Positions 17,715 through 26,587 of a stretch of 64,000 nucleotides of DNA are shown here, piece by piece. Within the stretch, counting starts at the first letter, position 1, and every line of letters starts with the position of its first letter. The stretch lies in NCBI RefSeq assembly GCF_004122735.1, contig NZ_SDIF01000004.1, positions 78,242 through 142,241 on the forward strand. Direction: 5' to 3'. The notes beneath the pieces are model-generated. The model saw only the letters and a list, made by a program, of their open reading frames with translations, was not told the origin of the DNA and made no database searches. This DNA comes from Streptomyces sioyaensis (GTDB lineage: Bacteria; Actinomycetota; Actinomycetes; Streptomycetales; Streptomycetaceae). The translations under genes were made by a program, and so were the position numbers.

Positions 17715-19187
17715 TCAGTGCTGCTTCTCGGCGCGTACGGGGACGTCGAGGATGACCTGCGTGCCGCGCTCGGGGGCCGGCACCATGTCGAACGTGCCGC
17801 CCAACTCCCCCTCCACCAGGGTCCGTACGATCTGCAGCCCCAGATTTCCGGCGCGCTGCGGATCGAAGTTCTCGGGCAGGCCGCGGCCGTCGTCCTGGAC
17901 GGTGACCAGCAGCCGGGGTTCCGTACGGCTGCCGCCGCGCACCGCGCTGACCTCGACCGTGCCGTGCTCCGCCGGGCCGAAGGCGTGCTCCAGGGCGTTC
18001 TGCAGGACCTCGGTGAGCACCATCGACAGCGGGGTGGCCACCTCGGCGTCCAGGATGCCGAAGCGTCCGGTGCGGCGGGTGGTCACCTTGCCCGGGGAGA
18101 TCTCCGCCACCATGGCCAGCACCCGGTCGGCGATCTCGTCGAACTCGACCCGTTCATCGAGGGTCTGGGACAGCGTCTCGTGCACGATCGCGATCGAACC
18201 GACCCTGCGTACGGCCTCGTTGAGCGCGTCGCGGCCCTGGGCGGAATCCATCCGGCGGGACTGCAGCCGCAGCAGCGCGGCCACCGTCTGCAAATTGTTC
18301 TTCACCCGGTGGTGGATTTCCCGGATGGTGGCGTCCTTGGTGATCAGCTCGCGCTCGCGACGTCTCAGTTCGGTCACATCGCGCAGCAAAACCAGTGAAC
18401 CGATGTGCGTCCCCTTCGGTTTGAGCGGAATGGCGCGCAATTGAATGACGCCCTCATTTCCCTCGACCTCGAATTCCCGGGGGGCCCAGCCGCTGGCGAG
18501 CCGGACCAGTGCCTCGTCCACCGGGCCGCGGGCGGGGGCGAGTTCGGCGGTGGCCCGGCCCAGGTGATGGCCCACCAGGTCGGCGGCGAGACCGAGCCGG
18601 TGGTAGGCGGAGAGGGCGTTGGGGCTGGCGTACTGGACGACACCGTCCGCGTCGAGCCGGATCAGTCCGTCGCCGGCGCGCGGCGAGGCGTCCATGTCGA
18701 CCTGCTGGCCGGGGAAGGGGAAGGTGCCGGCGGCGATCATCTGGGCGAGGTCGGAGGCGCTCTGGAGATAGGTGAGCTCCAGCCGGCTGGGGGTGCGTAC
18801 GGTCAGCAGATTGGTGTTGCGGGCGATCACCCCGAGCACCCGGCCCTCGCGGCGTACCGGGATGGACTCGACGCGTACCGGCACCTCCTCGCGCCACTCC
18901 GGGTCGCCCTCGCGCACGATGCGGCCCTCGTCCAGCGCGGAATCCAGCATCGGGCGCCGGCCGCGGGGAACGAGATGGCCGACCATGTCGTCCTGATAGG
19001 AGGTGGGGCCCGTATTGGGCCGCATCTGGGCCACCGAGACATAGCGGGTGCCGTCGAGGGTCGGCACCCACAGCACCAGATCGGCGAAGGAGAGGTCGGA
19101 GAGCAGCTGCCACTCCGAGACCAGCAGATGGAGCCACTCGAGGTCGGTGTCGCTCAGAGCGGTGTGCTGGCGTACGAGGTCGTTCAT
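17715..19187 (-). CDS. pdtaS: PdtaS-like sensor histidine kinase (HisKA_2 type)
   Basis: A soluble 490-residue kinase. Layout: an N-terminal GAF-like sensor (about 10-140), a PAS domain (about 175-285), and a HisKA_2 phosphoacceptor helix with EIHHRVKNNLQTVAALLRLQ near residue 290. A HATPase domain follows with an N box (LTEVLQNALEHAF) and G boxes (DDGRGLPENF, GNLGLQIV). No membrane helices are seen. Such kinases phosphorylate ANTAR-type RNA-binding regulators (PdtaR), which must lie elsewhere. ATG at 19187 begins the conserved MNDLVRQHTALSD; the frame upstream is open but non-conserved. Confidence 0.9.
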   Translation of the reverse strand: MNDLVRQHTALSDTDLEWLHLLVSEWQLLSDLSFADLVLWVPTLDGTRYVSVAQMRPNTGPTSYQDDMVGHLVPRGRRPMLDSALDEGRIVREGDPEWREEVPVRVESIPVRREGRVLGVIARNTNLLTVRTPSRLELTYLQSASDLAQMIAAGTFPFPGQQVDMDASPRAGDGLIRLDADGVVQYASPNALSAYHRLGLAADLVGHHLGRATAELAPARGPVDEALVRLASGWAPREFEVEGNEGVIQLRAIPLKPKGTHIGSLVLLRDVTELRRRERELITKDATIREIHHRVKNNLQTVAALLRLQSRRMDSAQGRDALNEAVRRVGSIAIVHETLSQTLDERVEFDEIADRVLAMVAEISPGKVTTRRTGRFGILDAEVATPLSMVLTEVLQNALEHAFGPAEHGTVEVSAVRGGSRTEPRLLVTVQDDGRGLPENFDPQRAGNLGLQIVRTLVEGELGGTFDMVPAPERGTQVILDVPVRAEKQH

Positions 19188-19793
19188 GGAGGGCACGTCT
19201 TGGAGCCTACCGGCGTACCCTGTAGGCGCTGCGTCTGCATGGGCATGGACAAGTGAGAATGGTCTACTCCAGAATGCGGCAAGGCCTCCGTTCTCCCCGC
19301 ACAGGAGAACGGAACGAGGCCGCAGGCGCTCTCTGCCCTGACTGCGCCGAGGCCTCCGATCGACCGGTCCCAGGACGGGACCGTGCCCCCACCGCACACG
19401 GGGGTGCCTTCCGCCCGTAGGGCGGGACCGGCCGATGTCAGCTCCGGGCTGCGGTGCCGGACAGGTTGAGGGTCCTGTCCCGGCGCCGCGGCCCGCGGGT
19501 GTTTCCGGGGCCGTGCACCTCCGGTCACTGCCGCCGGGCCGATGAGCCGGGGCCGAGCGCCCCGCCCGCCCCGCGAGGGCGATCCACCTCTCCACCCCAC
19601 CGCTCGCGACCGCGAGTTCGCCGGCGCGCCGCCGTCCGGCCCCGCGCCACCCCGGCACGCCTCGCCGCCACCGGAAGCCCCCGATCCCCCGGATATCGCA
19701 GCCGTCCGTTCGGCAGCGCCAACGGGTTCCGGGGGCCGCGCTCTGCTAGATTGGTCTATACCACATGAGATTCTCCAGAACGGCAGGCCAAGC
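19188..19793. other. Long divergent intergenic region pdtaS / nagB
   Basis: A 606-bp region. It holds a hairpin (TCCGTTCTCC / GGAGAACGGA, 19287-19313), a weak dre-like sequence at 19260-19271, a clear dre at 19752-19763, and one possible small ORF of 53 codons at 19259-19420 on the plus strand. That ORF encodes a CPDC motif, but its third-position GC (about 68%) is low for this genome and its ribosome site is weak, so I do not call it a gene. The rest, between about 19420 and 19740, shows nothing I recognise. Confidence 0.55.
19749..19766 (+). promoter_or_regulatory. DasR-responsive element (dre) upstream of nagB
   Basis: TGGTCTATACCA at 19752-19763 differs from the dre core TGGTCTAGACCA at one base. 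It lies 31 bp before the nagB start. DasR binds dre as a repressor and is released by glucosamine-6-phosphate, the NagB substrate, so this closes a feedback loop. Confidence 0.88.
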
Positions 19794-20576
19794 GTGGAAG
19801 TTGTCATCGTTCCGGACGCCATGGCGGGTGGCGAGCTGATCGCGGAGGCCCTGGCGGCCCTGCTGCGCCGTAAGCCCGACGCGCTGCTCGGTGTGGCCAC
19901 CGGCTCCACCCCACTGCCCATCTACCAGGCACTCGCGGCCCAGGTCCGGGCCGGGTCGGTGGACGCCGCACGGGCGCGCGTCTGTCAGCTCGACGAATAT
20001 GTGGGCCTGCCGGCCGGGCATCCCGAGTCCTACCGCTCGGTGGTCCTGCGCGAGGTGGTCGAGCCGCTCGGCCTCGGCGCGGACTCCTTCATGGGGCCCG
20101 ACGGCGCGGCCGAGGACGTCCAGGCCGCCTGCGAGGCGTACGACCGTGCGCTGCGCGAGGCCGGCGGGGTGGATCTTCAGCTGCTGGGCATCGGCACCGA
20201 CGGGCACATCGGCTTCAACGAGCCCTGCTCGTCGCTCGCTTCGCGTACCCGGATCAAGACGCTGACCCAGCAGACCCGCAAGGACAACGCCCGGTTCTTC
20301 GACAGCCTCGACGAGGTACCGCACCACGTCATCACCCAGGGCATCGGCACCATCCTGGAGGCCCGCCATCTGGTGCTGCTCGCCACCGGCGCGGGCAAGG
20401 CCGACGCCGTGGCCCGGGCCGTCGAGGGGCCGCTCACCGCGCTGGTCCCGGCCTCGGCGCTGCAGCTGCACCCGCATGCGACGGTCGTCGTGGACGAGGC
20501 CGCCGCGTCGCGGTTGAAGCTCGCCGACTATTTCCGCGCCACCTACGCCGCGAAGCCGCACTGGCAGGGCCTCTGA
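19794..20576 (+). CDS. nagB: Glucosamine-6-phosphate deaminase
   Basis: A 260-residue NagB that converts glucosamine-6-phosphate to fructose-6-phosphate and ammonia. Catalytic regions are clear: GVATGSTPLPIY (phosphate loop), CQLDEYVGLP with the proton-transfer Asp67, and LGIGTDGHIGFNEP with the Asp-His-Glu relay. GTG at 19794 begins the conserved EVVIVPDA; the frame opens to 19542 but is non-coding there. A dre site controls it, placing it in the DasR regulon. The GH3 glucosaminidase gene converges on it from the right. Confidence 0.96.
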   Translation: MEVVIVPDAMAGGELIAEALAALLRRKPDALLGVATGSTPLPIYQALAAQVRAGSVDAARARVCQLDEYVGLPAGHPESYRSVVLREVVEPLGLGADSFMGPDGAAEDVQAACEAYDRALREAGGVDLQLLGIGTDGHIGFNEPCSSLASRTRIKTLTQQTRKDNARFFDSLDEVPHHVITQGIGTILEARHLVLLATGAGKADAVARAVEGPLTALVPASALQLHPHATVVVDEAAASRLKLADYFRATYAAKPHWQGL

Positions 20577-20578
20577 AG

Positions 20579-20599
20579 GGCCCGGAGTTCCCGGGCCCG
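20579..20599. terminator. Hairpin between nagB and the convergent GH3 gene
   Basis: GGGCCCGG-AGTTC-CCGGGCCC forms a compact GC hairpin, followed by related copies of CCCGTAGTTCC. It sits directly between two converging stop codons. Confidence 0.6.
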
Positions 20600-20631
20600 T
20601 AGTTCCGGCCCGTAGTTCCCGGGCCCGGTGG

Positions 20632-22194
20632 TCAGTCCCCGTCCGCCGGGCCCGGCCGCCCGGTGAGGACCTCGGCGGCAGCCCGGCCGCAGACCCGGGC
20701 GGCGCCGTGGGTGGCGAGGTGCAGAGCGCCCCGCGGCGGGGACTGCGGGACACCCATGTCGACGACCGCGGTGTCGGGGCGGGCGGCAAGGAGGGCGTCG
20801 AGCGCCTCGGCCATCCAGGGGTGGCGGTGGATGTCGCGGACCACGGCGACCAGACGGCGCCCGGCGGCCGCCGTGAGCAGGCCGTCGACCAGCGCGGGGG
20901 TGCCGGCCGCGGCCGCGGACTCCGCGGTGCAGGTGACCGTCCCGGTGCCGGGGAGCAGCCGGGCCAGTTCGGCGGCGACGCCCCAGGGGGTCTCGTCGCC
21001 CACGGCGATGTTGGCCAGCGGGGTGAAGGCCGCGACGCAGGCGGGCGTGGTCAGGGGGGTGAACGGGCCGTCGGCGGTGCGGCGCAGGGCCCGCCGGGCC
21101 GCGGTGAGGCCGATCCCGGGGGCGGGCGCGACCCCCTCCCCCGCGTCCGTGCGCCGGGTCCAGCGCGCCAGGGCGCGTACCCGTGCCGCGGCGTCCGCGA
21201 GCCGCGCTTCGGGCAGTTCCCCCGCGCGCACCGCCCGCACCAGGGCGTCGCGCAGCCGCAGCACGGTGTCCTCGTCCGCCAGTCCGCCGCCCACACAGAG
21301 GGCGTCCGCACCGGCCGCGACGGCCAGCACGCTGCCCCGTTCGAGGCCGAACGCGGCGGAGACGGCCCGCATCTCCATCCCGTCGGTGATGATCAGCCCG
21401 TCGAAACCGAGACCGCCGCGGTCGGCGGGGGCGCGCAGCAGACCGCCCAGCGCCGCCGGGCTGAGGGTGGCGGGGCGGTCGGCGTCCAGGGCGGGCAGCA
21501 GGATGTGTGCGCTCATCACGGCGCGGGTGCCGGCGGCGACGGCGGCGCGGAACGGCACCAGTTCGCGTTCCTGGAGGGTGGTCAGCCCGGCGGTGATCCG
21601 CGGCAGGTCGTGGTGGGAGTCGACGGCGGTGTCCCCGTGTCCGGGGAAGTGCTTGGTGCAGGCGGCGACGCCGGCGGACTGCAGCCCCTCGACATAGGCG
21701 GCGGTGTGCCGGGCGACCAGCTGCGGATCGTCGCCGAAGGAGCGGACGCCGATGACCGGGTTGTCGGGGTCGGAGTTGACGTCGGCGCAGGGCGCCCAGT
21801 TGAGGGTGATGCCGCACTCGGCCAGCCGACGGCCGAGTTCCCGGGCGACATCGCGGGTCAGGGCGGTGTCGTCGACGGCGCCGAGCGCATGGTTGCCGGG
21901 GAAGGAGGAGCCGCCGCGCACTTCGAGGCGGGTGACGTCGCCGCCCTCCTCGTCGACGGCGATGAGGAGGTCCGCGCGTTCGGCGCGCAACCGGGCGGTG
22001 AGCGCGGTGAGTTGCGCGGGATCGGCGACATTGCGGCCGAAGAGGCCGACCGAGGTCAGGCCCTCGCCGATCCGGCGCAGCAGCCAGTCGGGGGCGGTGG
22101 TGCCGGTGAAGCCCGGCTGGAGGACGGTGAGTGCGTCGCGGGTGAGGGTGTCGGTGGGTACCGCGCGGACGAGAGGGGCCATGGGCTGCGTCAT
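20632..22194 (-). CDS. dasD: Glycoside hydrolase family 3 beta-N-acetylglucosaminidase (DasD/NagZ-like)
   Basis: A 520-residue GH3 enzyme. The conserved NagZ-type loop [18 protein letters not shown] carries the catalytic His, and [11 protein letters not shown] contains the nucleophile Asp. [13 protein letters not shown] and NWAPCADVN are further GH3 blocks. No signal peptide is seen, so it is probably cytoplasmic and cleaves imported N-acetylglucosaminides or wall fragments. ATG at 22194 overlaps the stop of a 43-codon permease remnant (ATGA). In the das locus I recall from S. coelicolor this gene follows dasABC; here those genes are missing. It is probably still driven by the old dre-controlled promoter. 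Confidence 0.88.
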   Translation of the reverse strand: MTQPMAPLVRAVPTDTLTRDALTVLQPGFTGTTAPDWLLRRIGEGLTSVGLFGRNVADPAQLTALTARLRAERADLLIAVDEEGGDVTRLEVRGGSSFPGNHALGAVDDTALTRDVARELGRRLAECGITLNWAPCADVNSDPDNPVIGVRSFGDDPQLVARHTAAYVEGLQSAGVAACTKHFPGHGDTAVDSHHDLPRITAGLTTLQERELVPFRAAVAAGTRAVMSAHILLPALDADRPATLSPAALGGLLRAPADRGGLGFDGLIITDGMEMRAVSAAFGLERGSVLAVAAGADALCVGGGLADEDTVLRLRDALVRAVRAGELPEARLADAAARVRALARWTRRTDAGEGVAPAPGIGLTAARRALRRTADGPFTPLTTPACVAAFTPLANIAVGDETPWGVAAELARLLPGTGTVTCTAESAAAAGTPALVDGLLTAAAGRRLVAVVRDIHRHPWMAEALDALLAARPDTAVVDMGVPQSPPRGALHLATHGAARVCGRAAAEVLTGRPGPADGD

Positions 22195-22322
22195 CCCTTC
22201 ACTGCGCCGGAGGTGAGACCGCCGACCGCCTTGTGTTGCCGGACCGCGTCTCCCGGGCGGCCCGCCCTGGGTGCGGTCGTCCCGGTCTCCTGGATTGTCG
22301 CCGCTGTGCGCCCACGCTCCAC
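22191..22322 (-). pseudogene. Mini-ORF remnant of a das-type ABC permease
   Basis: A 43-codon frame from GTG 22322, with GGGGGGAG upstream, to TGA 22191. Its last 15 residues, [15 protein letters not shown], match the C-terminal tail typical of MalG-type sugar ABC permeases, the family of DasC. The first half looks like the polar N-terminus of such a permease, but all membrane helices are missing. I interpret it as the scar of an internal deletion that removed dasA, dasB and most of dasC while keeping frame and the ATGA overlap with the GH3 gene. No transport function is possible. It may survive because it couples translation of the GH3 gene. Confidence 0.65.
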
Positions 22323-22357
22323 GGCGCTCTCCCCCCAAGGCCGGGCGTGGTCTTTAA

Positions 22358-22369
22358 TGGTTTAGACCA
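22358..22369 (-). promoter_or_regulatory. dre operator 1, dasR / GH3 intergenic region
   Basis: TGGTTTAGACCA is one base from the dre core. It lies just downstream of the inferred leftward transcription start, between the divergent dasR and the GH3 unit, and would block leftward transcription when DasR binds. Confidence 0.8.
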
Positions 22370-22377
22370 GCGCCCGC

Positions 22378-22406
22378 AGCTTGGCCTAGACCTTTTGGGG
22401 TGTCAA
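22378..22406 (-). promoter_or_regulatory. Leftward das-type promoter with embedded dre-like site
   Basis: On the minus strand TTGACA (22406-22401) is followed after 17 bases by CAAGCT (22383-22378), a plausible -35/-10 pair. TGGCCTAGACCT at 22382-22393, a 10/12 match to the dre core, fills the spacer, so bound DasR would occlude polymerase. This resembles the architecture expected for a dasA promoter, but no dasA follows. Confidence 0.6.
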
Positions 22407-22565
22407 GGGGTGTATAAGGGTCGCTGCCAGGTCCGTTGTCTGACCGACATCCGGCGGGGCCGGGACCTGCAACAGCGCACGGGGAAGGCTCTCGTGCCAC
22501 GATGTGAGCCGCTACGTACGGAGGAGCCGGTGACGGCAGCACGACAGGAGTCGGAGAGGCGGGTC

Positions 22566-23321
22566 ATGGAGACGGACGGGGGCAGCACTGCCGAGAGCGG
22601 CGCACGGACCGCGCGGGTGCCCAAGTACTACCGGCTCAAGCGGCACTTGCTGGAGATCACCGAGACCCTGCCGCCCGGCACCCCGGTCCCGCCCGAGCGC
22701 ACCCTCGCCACGGAGTTCGACACCTCGCGCACCACGGTGCGGCAGGCCCTGCAGGAGCTGGTCGTCGAGGGCCGGCTGGAGCGCATCCAGGGCAAGGGCA
22801 CCTTCGTCGCCAAGCCCAAGGTCTCCCAGGCGCTGCAACTGACCTCCTACACGGAGGACATGCGGGCCCAGGGCCTGGAGCCGACCTCCCAGCTGCTGGA
22901 CATCGGCTACGTCACCGCCGACGACCGGCTCGCCGGGCTGCTGGACATCGCCACCGGCGGGCGGGTCCTGCGCATCGAGCGGCTGCGGCTGGCCAGCGGC
23001 GAGCCGATGGCCATCGAGATCACCCATCTGTCGGCGAAGCGCTTCCCCGCGCTGCGCCGGAACCTCGTCAAGTACACCTCCCTCTACACCGCGCTGGCCG
23101 AGGTCTACGACGTCCGGCTGGCCGAGGCCGAGGAGACCATCGAGACCTCCCTGGCCACCCCGCGCGAGGCGGGTCTGCTGGGCACGGACGTCGGGCTGCC
23201 GATGCTGATGCTCTCCCGGCACTCCCTCGACGCGCAGGGGCAGCCGGTGGAGTGGGTGCGTTCGGTCTACCGCGGCGACCGCTACAAGTTCGTCGCCAGG
23301 CTGCGCCGCCCCACGGACTGA
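22566..23321 (+). CDS. dasR: GntR/HutC-family regulator DasR
   Basis: A 251-residue transcriptional regulator. An N-terminal winged helix (about 15-85: [58 protein letters not shown]...) is followed by a UTRA effector domain that binds glucosamine-6-phosphate. The wording is almost that of S. coelicolor DasR, the global controller of aminosugar use, development and antibiotic production. ATG at 22566 has GGAGAGG before it; the frame extends to 22233 without conservation. It is divergent from the remnant das operon and near the dre-controlled nagB. Confidence 0.95.
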   Translation: METDGGSTAESGARTARVPKYYRLKRHLLEITETLPPGTPVPPERTLATEFDTSRTTVRQALQELVVEGRLERIQGKGTFVAKPKVSQALQLTSYTEDMRAQGLEPTSQLLDIGYVTADDRLAGLLDIATGGRVLRIERLRLASGEPMAIEITHLSAKRFPALRRNLVKYTSLYTALAEVYDVRLAEAEETIETSLATPREAGLLGTDVGLPMLMLSRHSLDAQGQPVEWVRSVYRGDRYKFVARLRRPTD

Positions 23322-23542
23322 CCCGCCGGCCCCGGGGCGGGCCGGGCACCGTCCGCCCGGCCCCGCCGGGCCGCGGCCACCGCTGCCCGGATCCGGCCCG
23401 GCCCTGCCACCGCACCCCCCGCGGCCTGCCGCAAGGTGGAGTCTTCATACCGATATGCGGATGGGTGGTGACGCGCGCCACGTCGCTGCCATAGATTTCC
23501 AGCCGATTACGCAGGACACCGCGAGGGGACGGAGCAACGGTC

Positions 23543-23803
23543 ATGACACAGTCAGCTGCAACGCCGGATCGCAGACAGGTGGTCACGCCCACACGGGTGA
23601 TCGCCGGGCTCTGCCTGATCGCTCCGTTCGTCGCCATGCTGTGGGTGAGCTCGTACGCCAGGATCGAGCCGACGCTCATCGGGATCCCGTTCTTCTACTG
23701 GTACCAGATGGCGTGGGTGCTGATCTCGACCGTGCTCACCATGATCGCGTACAAGCTCGTGCAGCGTGAGCAGCGGGCGCGCAAGGGCGGTGGGTCGGAA
23801 TGA
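23543..23803 (+). CDS. DUF3311 small membrane protein, symporter partner
   Basis: An 86-residue protein with two membrane helices (RVIAGLCLIAPFVAMLWV and FYWYQMAWVLISTVLTMIAYKLV) and a basic C-terminus (REQRARKGG). It matches DUF3311, typically encoded before solute:sodium symporters as a small accessory subunit. Its stop overlaps the next start (ATGA), so the two are co-translated. Confidence 0.88.
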   Translation: MTQSAATPDRRQVVTPTRVIAGLCLIAPFVAMLWVSSYARIEPTLIGIPFFYWYQMAWVLISTVLTMIAYKLVQREQRARKGGGSE

Positions 23804-25488
23804 GCCTGACCACGACCGCACCGGAGACCTCGGCCGTGCTGGCCGCCTCCGCGACCAAGGGCGTCAACGGCGTGGCGCTCGCCGTCTTCATCTTCTTCTT
23901 CCTCGCCGTGACGGTCATGGGGTTCCTGGCCGCCCGCTGGCGCAAGGCCGAGGAGTCCGCCAACCTCGACGAATGGGGGCTGGGCGGCCGCAGCTTCGGC
24001 ACCTGGGTGACGTGGTTCCTGCTGGGCGGCGACCTCTACACCGCGTACACCTTCGTGGCCGTTCCGGCGGCGATCTACGCGGCGGGGGCGGCCGGCTTCT
24101 TCGCCGTGCCGTACACGATCCTGGTCTACCCCCTCATCTTCACGTTCCTCCCGCGTCTGTGGTCGGTCTCGCACAAGCACGGCTACGTCACCACCTCGGA
24201 CTTCGTGCGCGGCCGCTTCGGCTCCAAGGGCCTGTCGCTGGCCGTGGCGCTCACCGGCATCCTCGCCACGATGCCGTACATCGCGCTGCAACTGGTCGGC
24301 ATCCAGGCCGTCCTGGACGTGCTGGGCATCGGCGGCGGCGAGCACACCAACTGGTTCGTCAAGGACCTGCCGCTGCTGATCGCGTTCGCCGTCCTGGCCG
24401 CGTACACCTACTCCTCGGGGCTGCGGGCGCCGGCGCTGATCGCGTTCGTCAAGGACGGGCTGATCTATCTCGTCATCGGCGTGGCGATCATCTACATCCC
24501 GATCAAGCTGGGCGGCTTCGACGCGGTCTTCCACTCGGCCGGCAAGGCGCTGGCCCAGCCGGGACCCGTGCCCGGCAAACCGCGCGGCGAGCTGACCAGC
24601 GGGCCCAACGCCCAGTGGGCGTATGCCACTCTGGCGCTCGGCTCGGCGCTGGCGCTCTTCATGTACCCGCACTCGATCACCGCGACGCTGTCCTCGCGCA
24701 GCCGCAATGTGATCCGCCGCAACACCACCATCCTGCCGCTGTACTCCCTGATGCTGGGGCTGCTGGCGCTGCTGGGCTTCATGGCGATCAAGGCCGGCAC
24801 GGACATCCAGGGCAACCCCCAGCTGGCCATCCCGCAGCTCTTCGAGGACATGTTCCCGAGCTGGTTCACCGGCGTCGCGTTCGCCGCGATCGGCATCGGG
24901 GCGCTGGTGCCCGCAGCCATCATGTCGATCGCCGCGGCCAACCTCTTCACCCGCAACGTCTACAAGGACTTCCTGAAACCGGACGCCACGCCCGCGCAGG
25001 AGCACAAGGTCGCCAAGCTCGTCTCGCTGCTGGTGAAGGTCGGCGCGCTGATCTTCGTCCTCACCATGGACAAGACCGTCGCGATCAACTTCCAGCTGCT
25101 GGGCGGGATCTGGATCCTGCAGACCATGCCGTCGCTGGTCGGCGGCCTGTTCACCCGCTGGTTCCACCGCTGGGCGCTGCTGGCCGGCTGGGCGGTCGGC
25201 ATGCTCTACGGCACGCTCGCGGCGTACGGCGTGGCCAGCCCGACCCAGGCGCACTTCGGCGGCTCCAGCAAGGAGATCCCCGGCATCGGTGAGATCGGCT
25301 ACATCGGTCTGACCGCCTTCGTCCTGAACGTCGTGGTGTCGGTCGTGCTGACCGTCGTCCTGAAGGCCGTCAACGCTCCCGAGGGCACCGACGAGACCAG
25401 CCCCGCGGACTACACGGCGGACGCCGGCGACGAGGGCGTCGTCGTCGAACTGCCACCCGCCACGGCGGGAGCACCGGCCGGCCACTGA
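23800..25488 (+). CDS. Solute:sodium symporter, MctP-like monocarboxylate/amino acid type
   Basis: A 562-residue SSS-family transporter with about 13 membrane helices. Visible features are the EWGLGGRSFGTWVTWFLLGGDLYTAYTFVAVPA segment near the start of the core, the helix-5 region GILATMPYIALQLVGIQAVL, and the tail helices ILQTMPSLVGGLF and FVLNVVVSVVLTVVLKA. Pairing with a DUF3311 subunit resembles MctP-type carriers for pyruvate, lactate, acetate or alanine; the substrate is not readable here. It imports solute with Na+. Confidence 0.88.
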   Translation: MSLTTTAPETSAVLAASATKGVNGVALAVFIFFFLAVTVMGFLAARWRKAEESANLDEWGLGGRSFGTWVTWFLLGGDLYTAYTFVAVPAAIYAAGAAGFFAVPYTILVYPLIFTFLPRLWSVSHKHGYVTTSDFVRGRFGSKGLSLAVALTGILATMPYIALQLVGIQAVLDVLGIGGGEHTNWFVKDLPLLIAFAVLAAYTYSSGLRAPALIAFVKDGLIYLVIGVAIIYIPIKLGGFDAVFHSAGKALAQPGPVPGKPRGELTSGPNAQWAYATLALGSALALFMYPHSITATLSSRSRNVIRRNTTILPLYSLMLGLLALLGFMAIKAGTDIQGNPQLAIPQLFEDMFPSWFTGVAFAAIGIGALVPAAIMSIAAANLFTRNVYKDFLKPDATPAQEHKVAKLVSLLVKVGALIFVLTMDKTVAINFQLLGGIWILQTMPSLVGGLFTRWFHRWALLAGWAVGMLYGTLAAYGVASPTQAHFGGSSKEIPGIGEIGYIGLTAFVLNVVVSVVLTVVLKAVNAPEGTDETSPADYTADAGDEGVVVELPPATAGAPAGH

Positions 25489-25560
25489 GCCACCGGCCGG
25501 CCTTCGGCATCGGGCCGTCGCGTTCCTTCGGGGAAGCGGCGGCCCGCTGCCGTGCGCGGG

Positions 25561-26148
25561 TCAGTTCACCCAGTCCTTCAGCTGCTCGGTTTCGAGGGTG
25601 ATGCCGACGGGGTCGGGGAGGTGGAGCGACTTGCCGTACGGAACGGTGCGGACGTCTTCGTAGCGGGTGCCATCGGGGTCGCTGTACAGCGACACCTGGC
25701 ATTCCTGCCGGTCGATGAGCAGATAGAGCGGGATACCGGCTCCCGCGTACGCACGGGGCTTCTCCACACGGTCACGCTGGTGCGTGTCGGAGTCGGCGGA
25801 GGTGACCTCGACTGCCATCAACACCGGTTCAGGGGCCGCCCATTCCCCCTTGCCGACAAAAGCGCCACTGACGGAGAGCACCCCGTCCGGCCGGGCCCTG
25901 CCGCTGCGGTACTCCTCCACTTTGAGCCCCTGGTCCGGATAGAGCCACAGCTCGGGGTGTGACTGAATGCAGATGCGCGTCAGCCACTCGATGATCCGTC
26001 CGTGATCCCCGTCCGGCATGGGCTTGCTCTTGACCTTCCCGTCGATGAGTTCCAACCGCGCGCCTTCTTCCAGGCGGGCGAGTATCCGGGCGGCCTCTTC
26101 GAAATGCTCGGTCTCCATGATGTGCGGCCGGTCGGCGAGCGCGGTCAT
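25561..26148 (-). CDS. Uma2 family (DUF820) endonuclease-fold protein
   Basis: A 195-residue PD-(D/E)xK-fold protein of the Uma2 family. The likely metal site is RPDGVLS (Asp), MAVEVTS (Glu) and EKPRAY (Lys). The segment from IDGKVKSKPMPDGDHGRIIEWL is the usual N-terminal block. Streptomyces carry many such stand-alone genes; their substrate and biological role are undefined. It lies alone, divergent from the nrd riboswitch region. Confidence 0.88.
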   Translation of the reverse strand: MTALADRPHIMETEHFEEAARILARLEEGARLELIDGKVKSKPMPDGDHGRIIEWLTRICIQSHPELWLYPDQGLKVEEYRSGRARPDGVLSVSGAFVGKGEWAAPEPVLMAVEVTSADSDTHQRDRVEKPRAYAGAGIPLYLLIDRQECQVSLYSDPDGTRYEDVRTVPYGKSLHLPDPVGITLETEQLKDWVN

Positions 26149-26297
26149 GAGGCCTTCTCCTTACTCCACGGGACGGAACAGAGAGCTGCCACCGACCATA
26201 GCCGAGGCCACTGACAGACACTGTGTGATCACTCACGACACACTAGATATGGGGGTGCGTCTGACGGGCCACCACCACATGTATGCTCGTCCTCGCT

Positions 26298-26412
26298 GTC
26301 GCCGCAGGGGAATCCGGTGCGAATCCGGAACTGTCCCGCAACGGTGTCAAGGCGCGCTTCCCCGGCCGGAAACCGGCCCCGACGCGCGCCCGGAGTCCGA
26401 GGACCTGCCGAC
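26298..26412 (+). promoter_or_regulatory. Cobalamin (B12) riboswitch of nrdAB
   Basis: The core GGGGAATCCGGTGCGAATCC, continuing CGGAACTGTCCCGCAACGG, is the conserved cobalamin-aptamer block. Closing stem GTCGCCGCAGG (26298-26308) pairs with CCTGCCGAC (26404-26412), preceded by the typical GAGTCCGAGGA. In Streptomyces, B12 binding is known to shut off class Ia nrd expression, so the cell uses the B12-dependent class II enzyme instead. Confidence 0.9.
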
Positions 26413-26550
26413 GGTACGACCGCACCGCCATGGGTGTGGACGTCGATACGTCCGGGCCCCGAGGGCTGGGCCGGTGGACGCCGCGTGGTGAGCCCGCGCA
26501 CTCCTGACCGTGTCGGGGTGCCGCATGCCCGCGTGCGCCCGTCGCGTCCG

Positions 26551-26582
26551 GCTCTCCCGGCCCCCGCCGAGTGAGGGAGAGC
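26551..26582 (+). promoter_or_regulatory. Hairpin masking the nrdA Shine-Dalgarno
   Basis: GCTCTCCC (26551-26558) pairs with GGGAGAGC (26575-26582), and the latter contains the GGGAG ribosome site of nrdA, whose GTG is at 26588. It is a natural expression platform for the riboswitch upstream, acting on translation, termination, or both. Confidence 0.6.
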
Positions 26583-26587
26583 ATCAC

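Larger units (their letters stand above)
26149..26587. other. Upstream and leader region of nrdAB
   Basis: A 439-bp region without a protein gene. From left to right it holds a promoter-like TAGATA (26244-26249) inside an NrdR-box-like sequence ACACTAGATATGGGGG (26240-26255), the cobalamin aptamer, and a hairpin that covers the nrdA ribosome site. Confidence 0.7.
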
